A stretch of DNA of 64,000 bases from CAYMZZ01 sp046297935. Lineage in GTDB: Bacteria > Bacteroidota > Bacteroidia > Chitinophagales > Chitinophagaceae. The stretch lies in contig JBKBHA010000005.1 of NCBI GenBank assembly GCA_046297935.1, forward strand, positions 214,782 through 278,781. Reading direction: 5' to 3'. Below the pieces are notes generated by a model, which had not been told where the DNA came from, did not search any database, and worked only from the letters and a program-made list of their open reading frames with translations. The translations under genes and the position numbers were made by a program. Below are positions 7,665-16,696 of the stretch, one piece after another (the stretch's first letter is position 1; each line of letters opens with the position of its first letter).

Positions 7665-8969
7665 ATGGCCGCCACCCTAAATCTTTCCATCCTGGAAATC
7701 GTGTTATTGTTGTTTGGGGCGATAATTCTGGGAATCACTATTCATTTTTTCATCGCCAGTCGACGTAATCTCCGTGCCACTACCGAGGAAATGGAAAAGT
7801 CCAGCTTCGCCCGCGACGAATGGAAGCTGCGTTATTTCAACGATATGGAAGCACGCGACAAAGAATTGAGCCAATTGAAGGCCGCGTTGCAGGAGTCGGA
7901 AGAAAACAGCCGCATTTATAACATGGAGCTCGACGAAGTACGAAAGGAAAGTCGACTCATAAAAGTGGAGCTTGAAAATGCGCGTCGCGCATCACGGGAG
8001 CAGCCGGGTTCGGATGAACTGGTTGCTGATCTCGAAAAAGAAATTCAACGCCTTCAGCTTGAATTGCAGGTATCGCGATCCTCGCAGAACCGCCTTAGCG
8101 AACAGGAAACACAGGTGTCTTCGCTCGAGTCGAAAATACGTGGCCTCGAGCTGGAATTGAAAGAGGCGCTGGTTGCCCAGAGCAAGATACAGGAACAACA
8201 GGTATTGATCGATGAGCTTCGGCAGGAACTGCGCCGCATACGGGTGGAGCTGGAAGATGAACGTAACCGCCAACCCGAGCCGGTAGCCGTTCAGGAAAAG
8301 CCCGATTATCTCGAACAGTTGCGCCAGGCTCAGAACAGCCTTGCCGAACATAACCAGAAAATCAACGAGCTGCTGGGAAATATCGACATCATTAAGGAAA
8401 AAGAGGAGAAGGAAAGGGAAATGCTTCGCAGCAATGAAGAGCTGTTCAGTCAACTTGAAGCCATGCGGAACAAGCTGGGTGAAAAAGAAAAGGAAATTCA
8501 GCATGTACGCCAGCAACAGGAACTGACCCAGGAGATGAGCAAGATGCTCGACAATGCATACAACGAGTTCAACACACTTCAAACCAAAATACAAAAGCTC
8601 GAGTCGCAACTAACTGCCGCTAAAATGGTGAACCTGGAGGTGGAAGACCTGCGCGAGGATCAGATCAGGATGCAGCGCGACCTTGATGAACAGCGTACAC
8701 GTGCTGCCCGTTTGTTGACGGAAAACCAGCAATTGCAGAACCTGCTTAGTGAAACAGAAAACAAGCTGCGCGAAGCAAACACACAAAGAATGCAATTGCA
8801 GAAGCGCGTCAGCTATCTGGAAGAGCTCAATGCCGATCTTCATATTGTATCAGAGGCCAACAAAAAACTCGAAAATCAACTGCGCCGCGTAAGCGAACTC
8901 GAAAGCATGCTGAACGTAGTGTCCGAGGAGCGTGACCAGTTGATGCGTAAACAATCGGGTCAGGCCTGA
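7665..8969 (+). CDS. Membrane-anchored coiled-coil protein
   Basis: 434 residues: one N-terminal membrane helix (about 10-30, IVLLLFGAIILGITIHFFIA), then an almost unbroken Glu/Gln/Arg/Leu-rich coiled coil to the end (for example LEKEIQRLQLELQ and VSYLEELNADLHIV). There is no enzyme motif. A structural or scaffold role at the inner membrane is an inference from architecture. It stands alone, after the repeat-rich gap and ~100 bases before pdxH. Confidence 0.75.
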   Translation: MAATLNLSILEIVLLLFGAIILGITIHFFIASRRNLRATTEEMEKSSFARDEWKLRYFNDMEARDKELSQLKAALQESEENSRIYNMELDEVRKESRLIKVELENARRASREQPGSDELVADLEKEIQRLQLELQVSRSSQNRLSEQETQVSSLESKIRGLELELKEALVAQSKIQEQQVLIDELRQELRRIRVELEDERNRQPEPVAVQEKPDYLEQLRQAQNSLAEHNQKINELLGNIDIIKEKEEKEREMLRSNEELFSQLEAMRNKLGEKEKEIQHVRQQQELTQEMSKMLDNAYNEFNTLQTKIQKLESQLTAAKMVNLEVEDLREDQIRMQRDLDEQRTRAARLLTENQQLQNLLSETENKLREANTQRMQLQKRVSYLEELNADLHIVSEANKKLENQLRRVSELESMLNVVSEERDQLMRKQSGQA

Positions 8970-9068
8970 ATGAATGCGACTGACGAAAATCAGCCGAAAA
9001 CAGTTCATATATAGACGGGATTCTATTGCATTTATACGAAATTTGCCGGTACTAAACCGGCATTTTTT

Positions 9069-9713
9069 ATGAACAGGGATATTGCTTCTATCAGAAAAAA
9101 CTATGCCCATAGCGAACTGACCGAACAGGATGCAGCAACAGATCCGATTGTTCAATTCGACAAATGGTGGAAGGACGCGCTGGCTGCTGAAATCGACGAA
9201 GTGAATGCCATGACGCTGGCAACTGCCTCCTCCGACGGAGTACCCGCAGCGCGGATCGTACTGCTGAAGGAGTTTTCTTCTGAAGGCTTTGTTTTCTTTA
9301 CCAACTACAACAGCTTTAAAGGACGCCAGCTCATGGAGAATCCGAAAGCATGCCTGGTATTTTTCTGGAAAGAACTGGAACGGCAGGTGCGCATAACCGG
9401 TCTGGTTCAAAAAGTAGATGCAGCAGAAAGCGATGCTTACTTTCAGTCGCGCCCCGAAGGAAGCCGCATTGGCGCTTCCGTATCACCGCAAAGCCAGATC
9501 ATCGAAAATCGGGAGTGGCTTGAAAACAAATGGAACGAAGCCGCAGGCGAGTGGAGCGGCAAGCCTATAGAACGACCCACACACTGGGGCGGATTCCGAG
9601 TAAAACCGGTACTCATCGAATTCTGGCAGGGCCGGCCCTCCAGACTACATGACCGGCTGGAATATTCATTGCAGGAAAATGGCGGCTGGAAACGGGTGCG
9701 ATTAGCACCGTGA
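9069..9713 (+). CDS. pdxH: Pyridoxamine 5'-phosphate oxidase
   Basis: 214-residue FMN enzyme that oxidises pyridoxine/pyridoxamine 5'-phosphate to pyridoxal 5'-phosphate. The whole family pattern is visible: 'DPIVQFDKWWKDA', the FMN-binding 'ARIVLLKEFSSEGFVFFTNYNSFKGRQL', 'FFWKELERQVRITG', 'YFQSRPEGSRIGA' and the C-terminal PTHWGGFRVKP and EFWQGRPSRLHDR blocks. Normal length. Convergent with thx, with a long inverted repeat between them. Confidence 0.97.
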   Translation: MNRDIASIRKNYAHSELTEQDAATDPIVQFDKWWKDALAAEIDEVNAMTLATASSDGVPAARIVLLKEFSSEGFVFFTNYNSFKGRQLMENPKACLVFFWKELERQVRITGLVQKVDAAESDAYFQSRPEGSRIGASVSPQSQIIENREWLENKWNEAAGEWSGKPIERPTHWGGFRVKPVLIEFWQGRPSRLHDRLEYSLQENGGWKRVRLAP

Positions 9714-9719
9714 AAGATA

Positions 9720-9964
9720 ATGTGCAAATGTGCAAATGTGAAAATGTGCAAATGTGAAAGGCAATGTGCAAATGTGAAAATGTGCAAATGTGCAAATGAT
9801 CAATTCGGTAATGTGTTCAATTGATAATGTGCTTTTTGCTAAGCATCAAATTATTGCATTATCGAATTAAGAAATTGATCATTTGCACATTTTCACATTT
9901 TCACACTTGCACATTCGCCGAAGGCGCCATTTGCACATTTCCACATTTGCACACTTGCACATTG
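9720..9964. repeat. Long imperfect inverted repeat of ATGTGCAA units
   Basis: Left arm 9720-9806 is built from AATGTGCA/AATGTGAA units ending TGATCAATT. Right arm 9873-9964 begins AATTGATCA and continues with the complementary ATTTGCAC/ATTTTCAC units. It could fold into a hairpin of more than 80 bp between convergent pdxH and thx, a place for a two-way terminator. The same unit builds the repeat at 19773-19839. Confidence 0.8.
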
Positions 9965-9967
9965 TTT

Positions 9968-10072
9968 TTAGGCTTTTTTCTTCGGCGCAGCCTTTTTCTT
10001 AGCAGGACGCGTTTTGCCGAATGAGCCTTTGAAGCGTTTGCCTTTTGCAGTTTTTTTATCTCCTCTTCCCAT
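9968..10072 (-). CDS. thx: 30S ribosomal protein THX (bTHX)
   Basis: A 34-residue, very basic protein beginning MGRGDKKTAKGKRFKGSFGK and ending in Lys/Ala repeats. It matches the short THX (S31e-like) peptide known from Thermus and Bacteroidota 30S subunits, whose hallmarks are the MGxGDKKTxxGK start and the GSFGKTRP core. ATG at 10072-10070, TAA at 9970-9968. It is easily missed because of its size. It lies 64 bases downstream of the HU gene on the same strand, so the two may share a transcript. Confidence 0.9.
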   Translation of the reverse strand: MGRGDKKTAKGKRFKGSFGKTRPAKKKAAPKKKA

Positions 10073-10136
10073 GATGGTAATTTTTAGTTTAAACGTTTGT
10101 GTTATTATTTGTTAGTTGCATTGAACCAGCCATCTG

Positions 10137-10406
10137 CTAGAGTTTTGCGGCCAGCTCTTTACCAGCTTTAAAACGGGCAACTTTCTTTGCCTTGATCTTG
10201 ATTACTTCTTTGGTTTGAGGGTTACGGCCGTTACGCGCTTTTCGTTTGGATACGGAAAAAGTTCCAAAGCCAACAAGCGTAACTTTACCACCGCCTTTCA
10301 AAGTCTTTGCAACTGCCTCGGTAAAAGAATTCAGCGCTTCATTTGCCTGTGTCTTCGTGATACCTGCGTCCTCGGCGATTCTGGTAATTAATTCAGCTTT
10401 GTTCAT
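10137..10406 (-). CDS. hup: HU-family DNA-binding protein
   Basis: 89-residue nucleoid protein. MNKAELITRIAEDAGITKTQANEAL forms the helical dimer part. The family signature 'GKVTLVGFGTFSVSKRKARNGRNPQT' precedes the beta-arm that bends DNA. The internal ATG at 10406 is chosen over an upstream in-frame start because it gives the standard N-terminus and length. Confidence 0.96.
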   Translation of the reverse strand: MNKAELITRIAEDAGITKTQANEALNSFTEAVAKTLKGGGKVTLVGFGTFSVSKRKARNGRNPQTKEVIKIKAKKVARFKAGKELAAKL

Positions 10407-10531
10407 AATGTGAGATTTATTGTTTTTAAACGGCGACAAAATTAGCCGCTTTTTGGCAGGGTCGAACAAAAAATCAGTCTTTTTCTCAATGAAAATCGGC
10501 TGAAACCCGCTCCAGTAAAGGTTTTACACAC

Positions 10532-10837
10532 TCAATCCACAACTTGCAGTACCGACCGGAAGGCCACCACCTTATCGCCCCAGCGTTCAAGCGACTTTTT
10601 GCGCATTTCTGCGGCAAATTCGCGAATGTATCGGTTGTAAAGGGCCTTGCTATCGGCATGATATTGCACGGCATAAGTTAGGCCCTCACTGATATCCACT
10701 TCAATCATCTGTAAAATCACAGCATGGCTGAAGCACCTGGTTCCCTTAATTTCAGGAATATGTTCGTCGCGCATCCAATCCAGCCATTCGTCGGCAATGC
10801 TAAGGTCAACCTGGGTTGTTACGTTGTAAATAATCAT
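10532..10837 (-). CDS. DUF4286 family protein
   Basis: 101-residue small cytosolic protein. The pattern 'MIIYNVTTQVDLSIADEWLDW', then HIPEI and a C-terminal 'RYIREFAAEMRKKSLERWGDKV', is that of DUF4286, a ferredoxin-like-fold family common in Bacteroidota with no known function. It lies between HU and the DUF2339 gene on the same strand. Confidence 0.8.
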   Translation of the reverse strand: MIIYNVTTQVDLSIADEWLDWMRDEHIPEIKGTRCFSHAVILQMIEVDISEGLTYAVQYHADSKALYNRYIREFAAEMRKKSLERWGDKVVAFRSVLQVVD

Positions 10838-10887
10838 GAGGTTCTTGAGGCAGGCAAATTACGCATATTCTCAACAGCACCCTTGCA

Positions 10888-13335
10888 TCATTTCTTTTCC
10901 GGCTCTGGTTGGCTGTCTTTTTCAGTATCGACCAGCATTGCCCTAATGCGCTGGTACATGAACGAAACGGTCAGCAATAATACTCCCAGTAAAATGAAGG
11001 AGGCAATTTTACCTCCGGGAGGAATATTACGGATATCGTACAAAAACAGTTTGGCCAGCGTAATGGTGAACAAAATGAGTGAAATAACTCTCAGAGGCTG
11101 GTACCTGTATCGCAGCCCCAGCCAGATCATCACAAACGAACACAAGGCCCATAGAATGCTTAGCTGCGCTTTGAAATACAGGTTTTGCCAACGGGGATGT
11201 AAGTCGGGATCGCTCAGATAAAGGGCATGATTTATATGATATAATTCAGCACTTAGCAATACGATGACGCTGACTACTGCAAGCCAGGTAAACATTTTTT
11301 GATAATCCTTCCAGGCGGCTTCTGCAAACACCAGTAAATTTCGAATAAACAACCAGGCAAATGAAGCGGCCAACAAGGCGGATATCCAGTGCGCCACGAA
11401 ATAACCCGGCGCACCCACCTCGTGGAGGTATGTATGCACTCGGGTGGTGAGGCCTGACAAAAACAGATAGCTGAAGATCACCATCAACGCTCCCGCCTGC
11501 AAAACAATCGGTCCGGATTGTTTTTTCCGGAGAAATAGAGCCACACCCAGTAGCGTTGCATACACATACATCTGAGCATACAACATCGACACAGGCGCAT
11601 TCGGAAAGCGCAGGTTGATCTGATAACAAAGTTCGATGAGGCCACCCAGCAAGAGTACGCCCACTGCAATATATTGCAAGGACACTGCAGGGTTTTTCAG
11701 AAACCTTTTATACACATCATCTAATCTGTATCGCAAAACAATTAATCGATGTAGCAATAAACCACAGCTTACTCCTACCGTAGTCGTAAATGCCTGGTTG
11801 AAAAGGATGGGCATTTGGGTGGACGAATAACGATCGGCCCAAAGGAAAATTAACGATATCAGGCTGAGCAGTTGCAACAGGATAGAAGATCGGAATAGCA
11901 ATTTTATTTGCGTTCTTGCAAACATAAAATGAAGCAGCACGGCCTGCGCACTCCAGAACAGTGTCGTTTGATGGCCCTCGAAATGGAGGAAGCCAAACAA
12001 TGCCAGAAACGTTAGTCCCAGACCCGCGAGCAACCACACAAAGTCGCGGTCGACAATGGTGAAACGGTAAAAAAGCCATGCGGCAACTAGATTAAAAGCC
12101 GAAACTGCGAGTGTAAACCAGGCGCCGGCATCAGCTGTTGTCATATACGACACGGCCGTCATTCCTGCCGCATAATAGCCAATCTGCGTGCTTAGTACCA
12201 AAATGAAGTCGCCTGCAGCAAATTTTTTCCGCAGCCGTAAGTTGTTAATGGTATGCATGCCCATGAACAAAAGGAAAAAGGCAGTAGCGAATAACAGCGC
12301 ATGTTCATAAGGGAAAGGTTTGGCGCCATTGAAAAAAAGTCTGTTGATCAGCCATCCGCCATACACAATGCTGGTACCTATCAAACAAATAATATTCACC
12401 GCCGGCCATTTCCTGAACCACGACAATATGGTCATACCGGCACAAAGCACGATCAGGTATACAAACAAAGCCACATAATTATCCTGACCGGTACTAACCA
12501 GAAAAGGTGTGGCGAAGCCACCAAGAGTTGCGAGAATCGCAATTTCCTGGCGGTTGTAGTAAAGCGCCATTAGCACTGCGAAGGCCGTTGTAAGCAGTAA
12601 AATAATGAAGGCAGCCTGCTGGCTGATCAACCCGTAGGCATGAAAAGCAAAGGCGATACTGAAATACAGAATTGCCAATCCGCCTCCCATCAACACCGAA
12701 CTAAAGGCCCGGTAGCGGTTTCGGGTGCGATGAGCCAGTACGATAAGTGCAGCGCCACAGAGCAATCCAATGCTCACTCTTCCGAGCTCCGAGATCCAGT
12801 TGCGGTCAATGGCATATTTTACAAAAAAGGCGATGCCCAGCACCAGAACAGCAATCCCGATTTTGTTGGCAAGATTGCCGCCAATAAACTCTTCCAGATT
12901 TTCCCGGTCGGGGAGCCAGGCTGGTTTTTTGGGTGCTTTTTGATATTCCAATTGCCGGTCATCCCACTGATCATTTGGCCAACTCGCAGCTGTTGGCTTC
13001 TTTTCTACCGGGGCCACTTTTTCAGATAGGAATGGTTCTTTTTCAGGCTCTTTCTCTGGTTTAATCGGAGGTTCAATAAGGTCAGGGTAAACGGAAGGAG
13101 CAATGGGTTCCGGAATTACAACCGGTTCCGGAGCCGGGGGAATAGGGTCGGGTTCCCGCCTGGTTTCAACTGGTGCCTGTTTTTGCTTTTCATTGAGGGA
13201 CCTGGTTAAGTTATTAACGCTTTCAATCAATTGCTCAATCGTACGCTGTTGCGTGTTGATCTTCACGTTAACGATGATCATGAGCAACAGCAATACAACA
13301 GGTATCAGTACAACAAGCGCAATCAACAGGTCCAT
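10888..13335 (-). CDS. DUF2339 family multi-spanning membrane protein
   Basis: 815 residues. An N-terminal membrane helix (about 4-24) is followed by a Pro/Glu-rich linker (about 55-130) and then some twenty membrane helices. The block EFIGGNLANKIGIAVLVLGI and 'FFVKYAIDRNWISELGRVSIG' marks the DUF2339 family. Function unknown; sometimes thought to act at the cell envelope. It starts 4 bases after the end of the exodeoxyribonuclease gene, so the two are probably co-transcribed. Confidence 0.85.
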   Translation of the reverse strand: MDLLIALVVLIPVVLLLLMIIVNVKINTQQRTIEQLIESVNNLTRSLNEKQKQAPVETRREPDPIPPAPEPVVIPEPIAPSVYPDLIEPPIKPEKEPEKEPFLSEKVAPVEKKPTAASWPNDQWDDRQLEYQKAPKKPAWLPDRENLEEFIGGNLANKIGIAVLVLGIAFFVKYAIDRNWISELGRVSIGLLCGAALIVLAHRTRNRYRAFSSVLMGGGLAILYFSIAFAFHAYGLISQQAAFIILLLTTAFAVLMALYYNRQEIAILATLGGFATPFLVSTGQDNYVALFVYLIVLCAGMTILSWFRKWPAVNIICLIGTSIVYGGWLINRLFFNGAKPFPYEHALLFATAFFLLFMGMHTINNLRLRKKFAAGDFILVLSTQIGYYAAGMTAVSYMTTADAGAWFTLAVSAFNLVAAWLFYRFTIVDRDFVWLLAGLGLTFLALFGFLHFEGHQTTLFWSAQAVLLHFMFARTQIKLLFRSSILLQLLSLISLIFLWADRYSSTQMPILFNQAFTTTVGVSCGLLLHRLIVLRYRLDDVYKRFLKNPAVSLQYIAVGVLLLGGLIELCYQINLRFPNAPVSMLYAQMYVYATLLGVALFLRKKQSGPIVLQAGALMVIFSYLFLSGLTTRVHTYLHEVGAPGYFVAHWISALLAASFAWLFIRNLLVFAEAAWKDYQKMFTWLAVVSVIVLLSAELYHINHALYLSDPDLHPRWQNLYFKAQLSILWALCSFVMIWLGLRYRYQPLRVISLILFTITLAKLFLYDIRNIPPGGKIASFILLGVLLLTVSFMYQRIRAMLVDTEKDSQPEPEKK

Positions 13336-13339
13336 GGCC

Positions 13340-14125
13340 TTATTTTTTTCTGGATGCCTTCCACTTTATTTCCAGATAAACCGGACAGTGGTCACTGTGT
13401 TTAATGTCGGGATATATTTCAGCATCAGTGATCTGGCTTTTCAGTGGTTCTGTTACATTGATGTAGTCAATACGCCAGCCCTTATTATTTAAGCGTACGG
13501 AAGGGAAACGCTGACTCCACCAACTGTAGCGATGTGGTTCAGGGTGAAACTTTCTAAACGTGTCAATCCATCCGCTCTCAAAAAAACGCGTCATCCATTC
13601 GCGCTCTTCCGGCAGGAACCCGCTCGACTTTTTGTTGCCCTTTGGATCATGAATGTCTATTTCCTGGTGGGCAATGTTGTAGTCGCCACAAAGTATAAGT
13701 TTGGGATGCTTTTTTTTCAGCTCATTCAGATAGGCAAACAATTCATCGAGCCATACGTATTTGTATTGTTGCCTCTCGTCACCACTGGTACCCGAAGGGA
13801 AATACGCATTGATCAGGCGGGTGTCACCAAAGTCGAGCTGAATTACACGTCCTTCATCATCACTGATCTGGTGGCCGGTACCATAGCTAACGTGATCGGG
13901 TAAAATGCGGGTTAAAACAGCTACACCACTATATCCCTTTTTTTGCGCGCTGAACCAATAATCGTGATAACCCAGATCATTGAACACGGTATGATCCACA
14001 TTGGCTTTTTCCGCCTTTGTTTCCTGCAAACAGATTACGTCGGCCGGATTGGTTTTTAACCATTCTATAAAACCTTTATTGATGGCAGCACGAATGCCGT
14101 TGACGTTGTAACTGATGATTCGCAT
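13340..14125 (-). CDS. xth: Exodeoxyribonuclease III (AP endonuclease)
   Basis: 261-residue EEP-fold nuclease that cuts DNA at abasic sites and digests 3' ends. Seen: MRIISYNVNGIRAAINKGF, the metal-binding Glu in 'VICLQETKA', 'CGDYNIAHQEIDIHDPKGN', 'GWRIDYINVTEPL' and the catalytic 'SDHCPVYLEI'. The start at 14125 is preferred over 14176 because the family begins with MRIISYNVNG. Confidence 0.95.
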   Translation of the reverse strand: MRIISYNVNGIRAAINKGFIEWLKTNPADVICLQETKAEKANVDHTVFNDLGYHDYWFSAQKKGYSGVAVLTRILPDHVSYGTGHQISDDEGRVIQLDFGDTRLINAYFPSGTSGDERQQYKYVWLDELFAYLNELKKKHPKLILCGDYNIAHQEIDIHDPKGNKKSSGFLPEEREWMTRFFESGWIDTFRKFHPEPHRYSWWSQRFPSVRLNNKGWRIDYINVTEPLKSQITDAEIYPDIKHSDHCPVYLEIKWKASRKK

Positions 14126-14209
14126 TAACTCATTGTTTGTTGCCGAAAGTAACAGATTTTTCTGTGATACGGGCATGTGTTTGCGTCAACAAAGCCGCCG
14201 ATAATTCGT

Positions 14210-14217
14210 TATTTTTG
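14210..14217 (+). promoter_or_regulatory. Possible -7 box for the LOG-family gene
   Basis: TATTTTTG matches TAnnTTTG and lies 35 bases before the start at 14253. A TTTG at 14180-14183 is too far (26-bp spacer) to be a confident -33 box. Confidence 0.4.
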
Positions 14218-14252
14218 GAATTGGAGTTAACAAGGCCAGGAAATTTAAGCTT

Positions 14253-14984
14253 ATGAAAGAATCAGAACGGATTGTACCCGGCAAGGAACAGGTCTATCTG
14301 GATGGACCCAAAAGCCGGGGTTATGAACTCGCCTTCGCTTTTCGTGTCTTCAAACAGTTTTTAAAAGGGTTCCGAACCCTCCACTTTGTAGGTCCCTGCA
14401 TCACCGTATTCGGATCGGCCCGATTTAAATCAGACAGCGAATATTATCAGCAGGCCGTTGAATTTGGGCGTCGTATTGCCGCAATGGGATTTACGACCAT
14501 GACGGGTGGGGGTCCCGGCATTATGGAAGCAGCCAACAAAGGCGCCTTCGAAAATGGCGGTTTGTCGGTGGGCTGCAATATCCTTCTCCCTTTTGAGCAG
14601 CATCTGAACCCTTACGTACAAAAAGCCGTAACATTCGAACACTTTTTTGTGAGAAAGGTAATGTTGGTGAAGTATTCCTATGCTTTCATCATCATGCCAG
14701 GGGGCTTCGGAACAATGGATGAATTTTTTGAAACGATTACGCTTGTTCAAACTAAAACCCTTACCCAGTTTCCGATTGTATTATTTGGAAAAGAATATTA
14801 TCGCGAGTTGATTGAAACCATGAATGATATGGCCGAAAGAGGCACCATTTCAAAAGAAGATCTGAACCTGGTGCTTGTTACCGATGATCATGAGGAAGCG
14901 ATGAACCATATCAAACAGTACATAACAACCAATTACAAAGTTCGGCCCCGGCGTAAATTGTGGTGGTTGTTCGAAAAACGATAA
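14253..14984 (+). CDS. LOG family protein (TIGR00730-type Rossmann-fold nucleotide hydrolase)
   Basis: 243 residues. The family's nucleotide-binding motif is clear: 'TMTGGGPGIMEAANKGAFENGG' and 'IIMPGGFGTMDEFFETITLVQTK' (PGGxGTxxE). LOG enzymes release the base from nucleoside 5'-monophosphates (cytokinin ribotides in plants); the bacterial substrate is usually unknown. Single gene, divergent from exodeoxyribonuclease III. Confidence 0.88.
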   Translation: MKESERIVPGKEQVYLDGPKSRGYELAFAFRVFKQFLKGFRTLHFVGPCITVFGSARFKSDSEYYQQAVEFGRRIAAMGFTTMTGGGPGIMEAANKGAFENGGLSVGCNILLPFEQHLNPYVQKAVTFEHFFVRKVMLVKYSYAFIIMPGGFGTMDEFFETITLVQTKTLTQFPIVLFGKEYYRELIETMNDMAERGTISKEDLNLVLVTDDHEEAMNHIKQYITTNYKVRPRRKLWWLFEKR

Positions 14985-15065
14985 AGCAGGATTATGTCAA
15001 GGTTTAGTAATTTGGCTGAAAATTAGCCGTTTCCTTTTGGCCGTAAATGCTAAACCAACTGCAAT

Positions 15066-15326
15066 ATGACTTTCGTTGATTTTCTGGGTGCCGCCGCCGG
15101 CGCCGTAACCACACTTACATTTCTGCCACAGGTTATTAAGACCTGGAAAGATAAATCGGCCAGGGACGTTTCCCTGCTCATGTTCGTAATTGCCGTGGTG
15201 AATGAAATTATGTGGATCACCTGGGCAGCCCTGCTGGATCCGGTGAACTGGACAATCATCTGGACAAATGCCATATTGATGACGATGGCGCTGACAATGA
15301 TATTTTTTAAATTTCGTTTTAAATAA
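15066..15326 (+). CDS. SemiSWEET-type PQ-loop sugar transporter
   Basis: 86 residues with three membrane helices, the size of a SemiSWEET half-transporter that works as a dimer. The PQ-loop motif is in the first helix (LTFLPQVIKTWKDKSARDVS), followed by 'MFVIAVVNEIMWITWA' and a third helix. Family members carry small sugars; the substrate here is not known. The HAD gene starts 3 bases after the stop, so the two form an operon. Confidence 0.85.
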   Translation: MTFVDFLGAAAGAVTTLTFLPQVIKTWKDKSARDVSLLMFVIAVVNEIMWITWAALLDPVNWTIIWTNAILMTMALTMIFFKFRFK

Positions 15327-15329
15327 ATT

Positions 15330-15944
15330 ATGCCTGGATTCAACACAATCATTTTCGATCTGGGAGGCGTATTGATAGACTGGAATCCCCGTTACGTTTT
15401 TCATGATCAATATTTTGATTCGCCCGAGAAACAAGCCTATTTTTTTGAAAACATCTGTACCAGCGATTGGAACGAAGAACAGGACGCAGGGCGTTCCATC
15501 GTGGAGGCTACACAATTGCTGGTGCAACAGTTCCCCGATTGGGAGCCGGCCATACGCGATTATTATGGCCGCTGGACCGATATGCTCGGCGGGCCAATCA
15601 ATGATACCGTTGAAATTTTCCGCAGGATCAAACAAAACCCTTCGCTTAGAACTTACGCTCTCACCAACTGGCAGGCCAGTCTGTTCGAAATCGCATTGGT
15701 TCGTTACGATTTTTTGCACTGGTTTGATGGCCGGGTGGTCAGTGGCGAAGAAAAGACAAGGAAACCTTTTCCGGAATTTTACCAGCGATTATTGAACCGT
15801 TACTCCGTGCAGGCTCATGAAGCATTGTTCATCGACGATAATCAGCGAAATGTAAATGCCGCACTTGAGCTGGGTATTGAAAGTATACATTTCAAAAGCC
15901 CGGAACAGCTGCAATCGGCTCTCCGGGAGCACGGGATACTTTAG
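15330..15944 (+). CDS. HAD-family hydrolase (subfamily IA)
   Basis: 204 residues with all four HAD motifs: the nucleophile Asp pair in IIFDLGGVLIDWNP, motif II Thr in 'TYALTNWQ', motif III Lys in 'EKTRKPFPEFY' and motif IV acidic pair in 'ALFIDDNQRNV'. An alpha-helical cap lies between motifs I and II, as in alpha-D-glucose-1-phosphate phosphatase-like enzymes. Translationally close to the SemiSWEET gene, which hints at a sugar-phosphate substrate (inference). Confidence 0.88.
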   Translation: MPGFNTIIFDLGGVLIDWNPRYVFHDQYFDSPEKQAYFFENICTSDWNEEQDAGRSIVEATQLLVQQFPDWEPAIRDYYGRWTDMLGGPINDTVEIFRRIKQNPSLRTYALTNWQASLFEIALVRYDFLHWFDGRVVSGEEKTRKPFPEFYQRLLNRYSVQAHEALFIDDNQRNVNAALELGIESIHFKSPEQLQSALREHGIL

Positions 15945-15947
15945 CTG

Positions 15948-16646
15948 TTATTCTGGTAATCCGGGTATACGGCTCTTTAATCCAGTTAGGTAGGTATCGC
16001 CAATCGGAAGAAACTGATCCTGTATCACCACCCTTCGTCTTTCGATGGATTGTATTTGGCGGAAATTGATGAGGTAAGACTTGTGTATTCTTACAAATAT
16101 GCCAGGCGGCAACGCTTCTTCAAAACTGCGAAGACTTTGAAGTGTCATAGTCTTGCCTGTTCGATGATGGATAGCCACGTAGTCCCTCAAGCTTTCCATA
16201 TAAAAAATATCAGTCAGCTCCAGCCTTACAATTCGGTATTCTGATTTGACAAAAATATGAGTCAGCTCCTCTTGCCTAGATACGGCGGTTGAAGGTTGCA
16301 TTCTTTCCCGAACACGCTGTAGTGCAGCAGTAAATCGTTCAGGAGAAAAAGGTTTCAACAGATAGTCAACCACATCAAAGTCAAAAGCCTGGAGGGCGTA
16401 TTCATCATAAGCTGTGGTTAATATCACGCGGCACCTGCCATTTAATATTTTTAGAAATTGAATGCCATTCAGCTCTGGCATCTGGATGTCGAGAAACACC
16501 AGGTCAGCCCGGCCTTCCTGCGCCAGCTTCAATGCCTGAAATGCGTCGGTGCCGGCATAAACGATCTCGAGGTCCGGTACTGAAGATGCATACTCCTTCA
16601 GTAGCTTAACCGCCAGCGGCTCGTCGTCCAGAATTATGCAGGTCAT
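15948..16646 (-). CDS. LytTR-family response regulator
   Basis: 232 residues. The receiver domain (about 1-120) has the phosphoacceptor Asp in DLVFLDIQMPELNG and Lys in 'DYLLKPFSPERF'. The LytTR DNA-binding domain (about 130-228) shows 'FYMESLRDYVAIHH' and 'FVRIHKSYLINFRQI'. Lies 50 bases downstream of the matching histidine kinase gene, on the same strand. Confidence 0.93.
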   Translation of the reverse strand: MTCIILDDEPLAVKLLKEYASSVPDLEIVYAGTDAFQALKLAQEGRADLVFLDIQMPELNGIQFLKILNGRCRVILTTAYDEYALQAFDFDVVDYLLKPFSPERFTAALQRVRERMQPSTAVSRQEELTHIFVKSEYRIVRLELTDIFYMESLRDYVAIHHRTGKTMTLQSLRSFEEALPPGIFVRIHKSYLINFRQIQSIERRRVVIQDQFLPIGDTYLTGLKSRIPGLPE

Positions 16647-16696
16647 TGGTTAAAAATAGCTGATGATCACCAAAATCAGTTTTGCTAGCCTGATTT

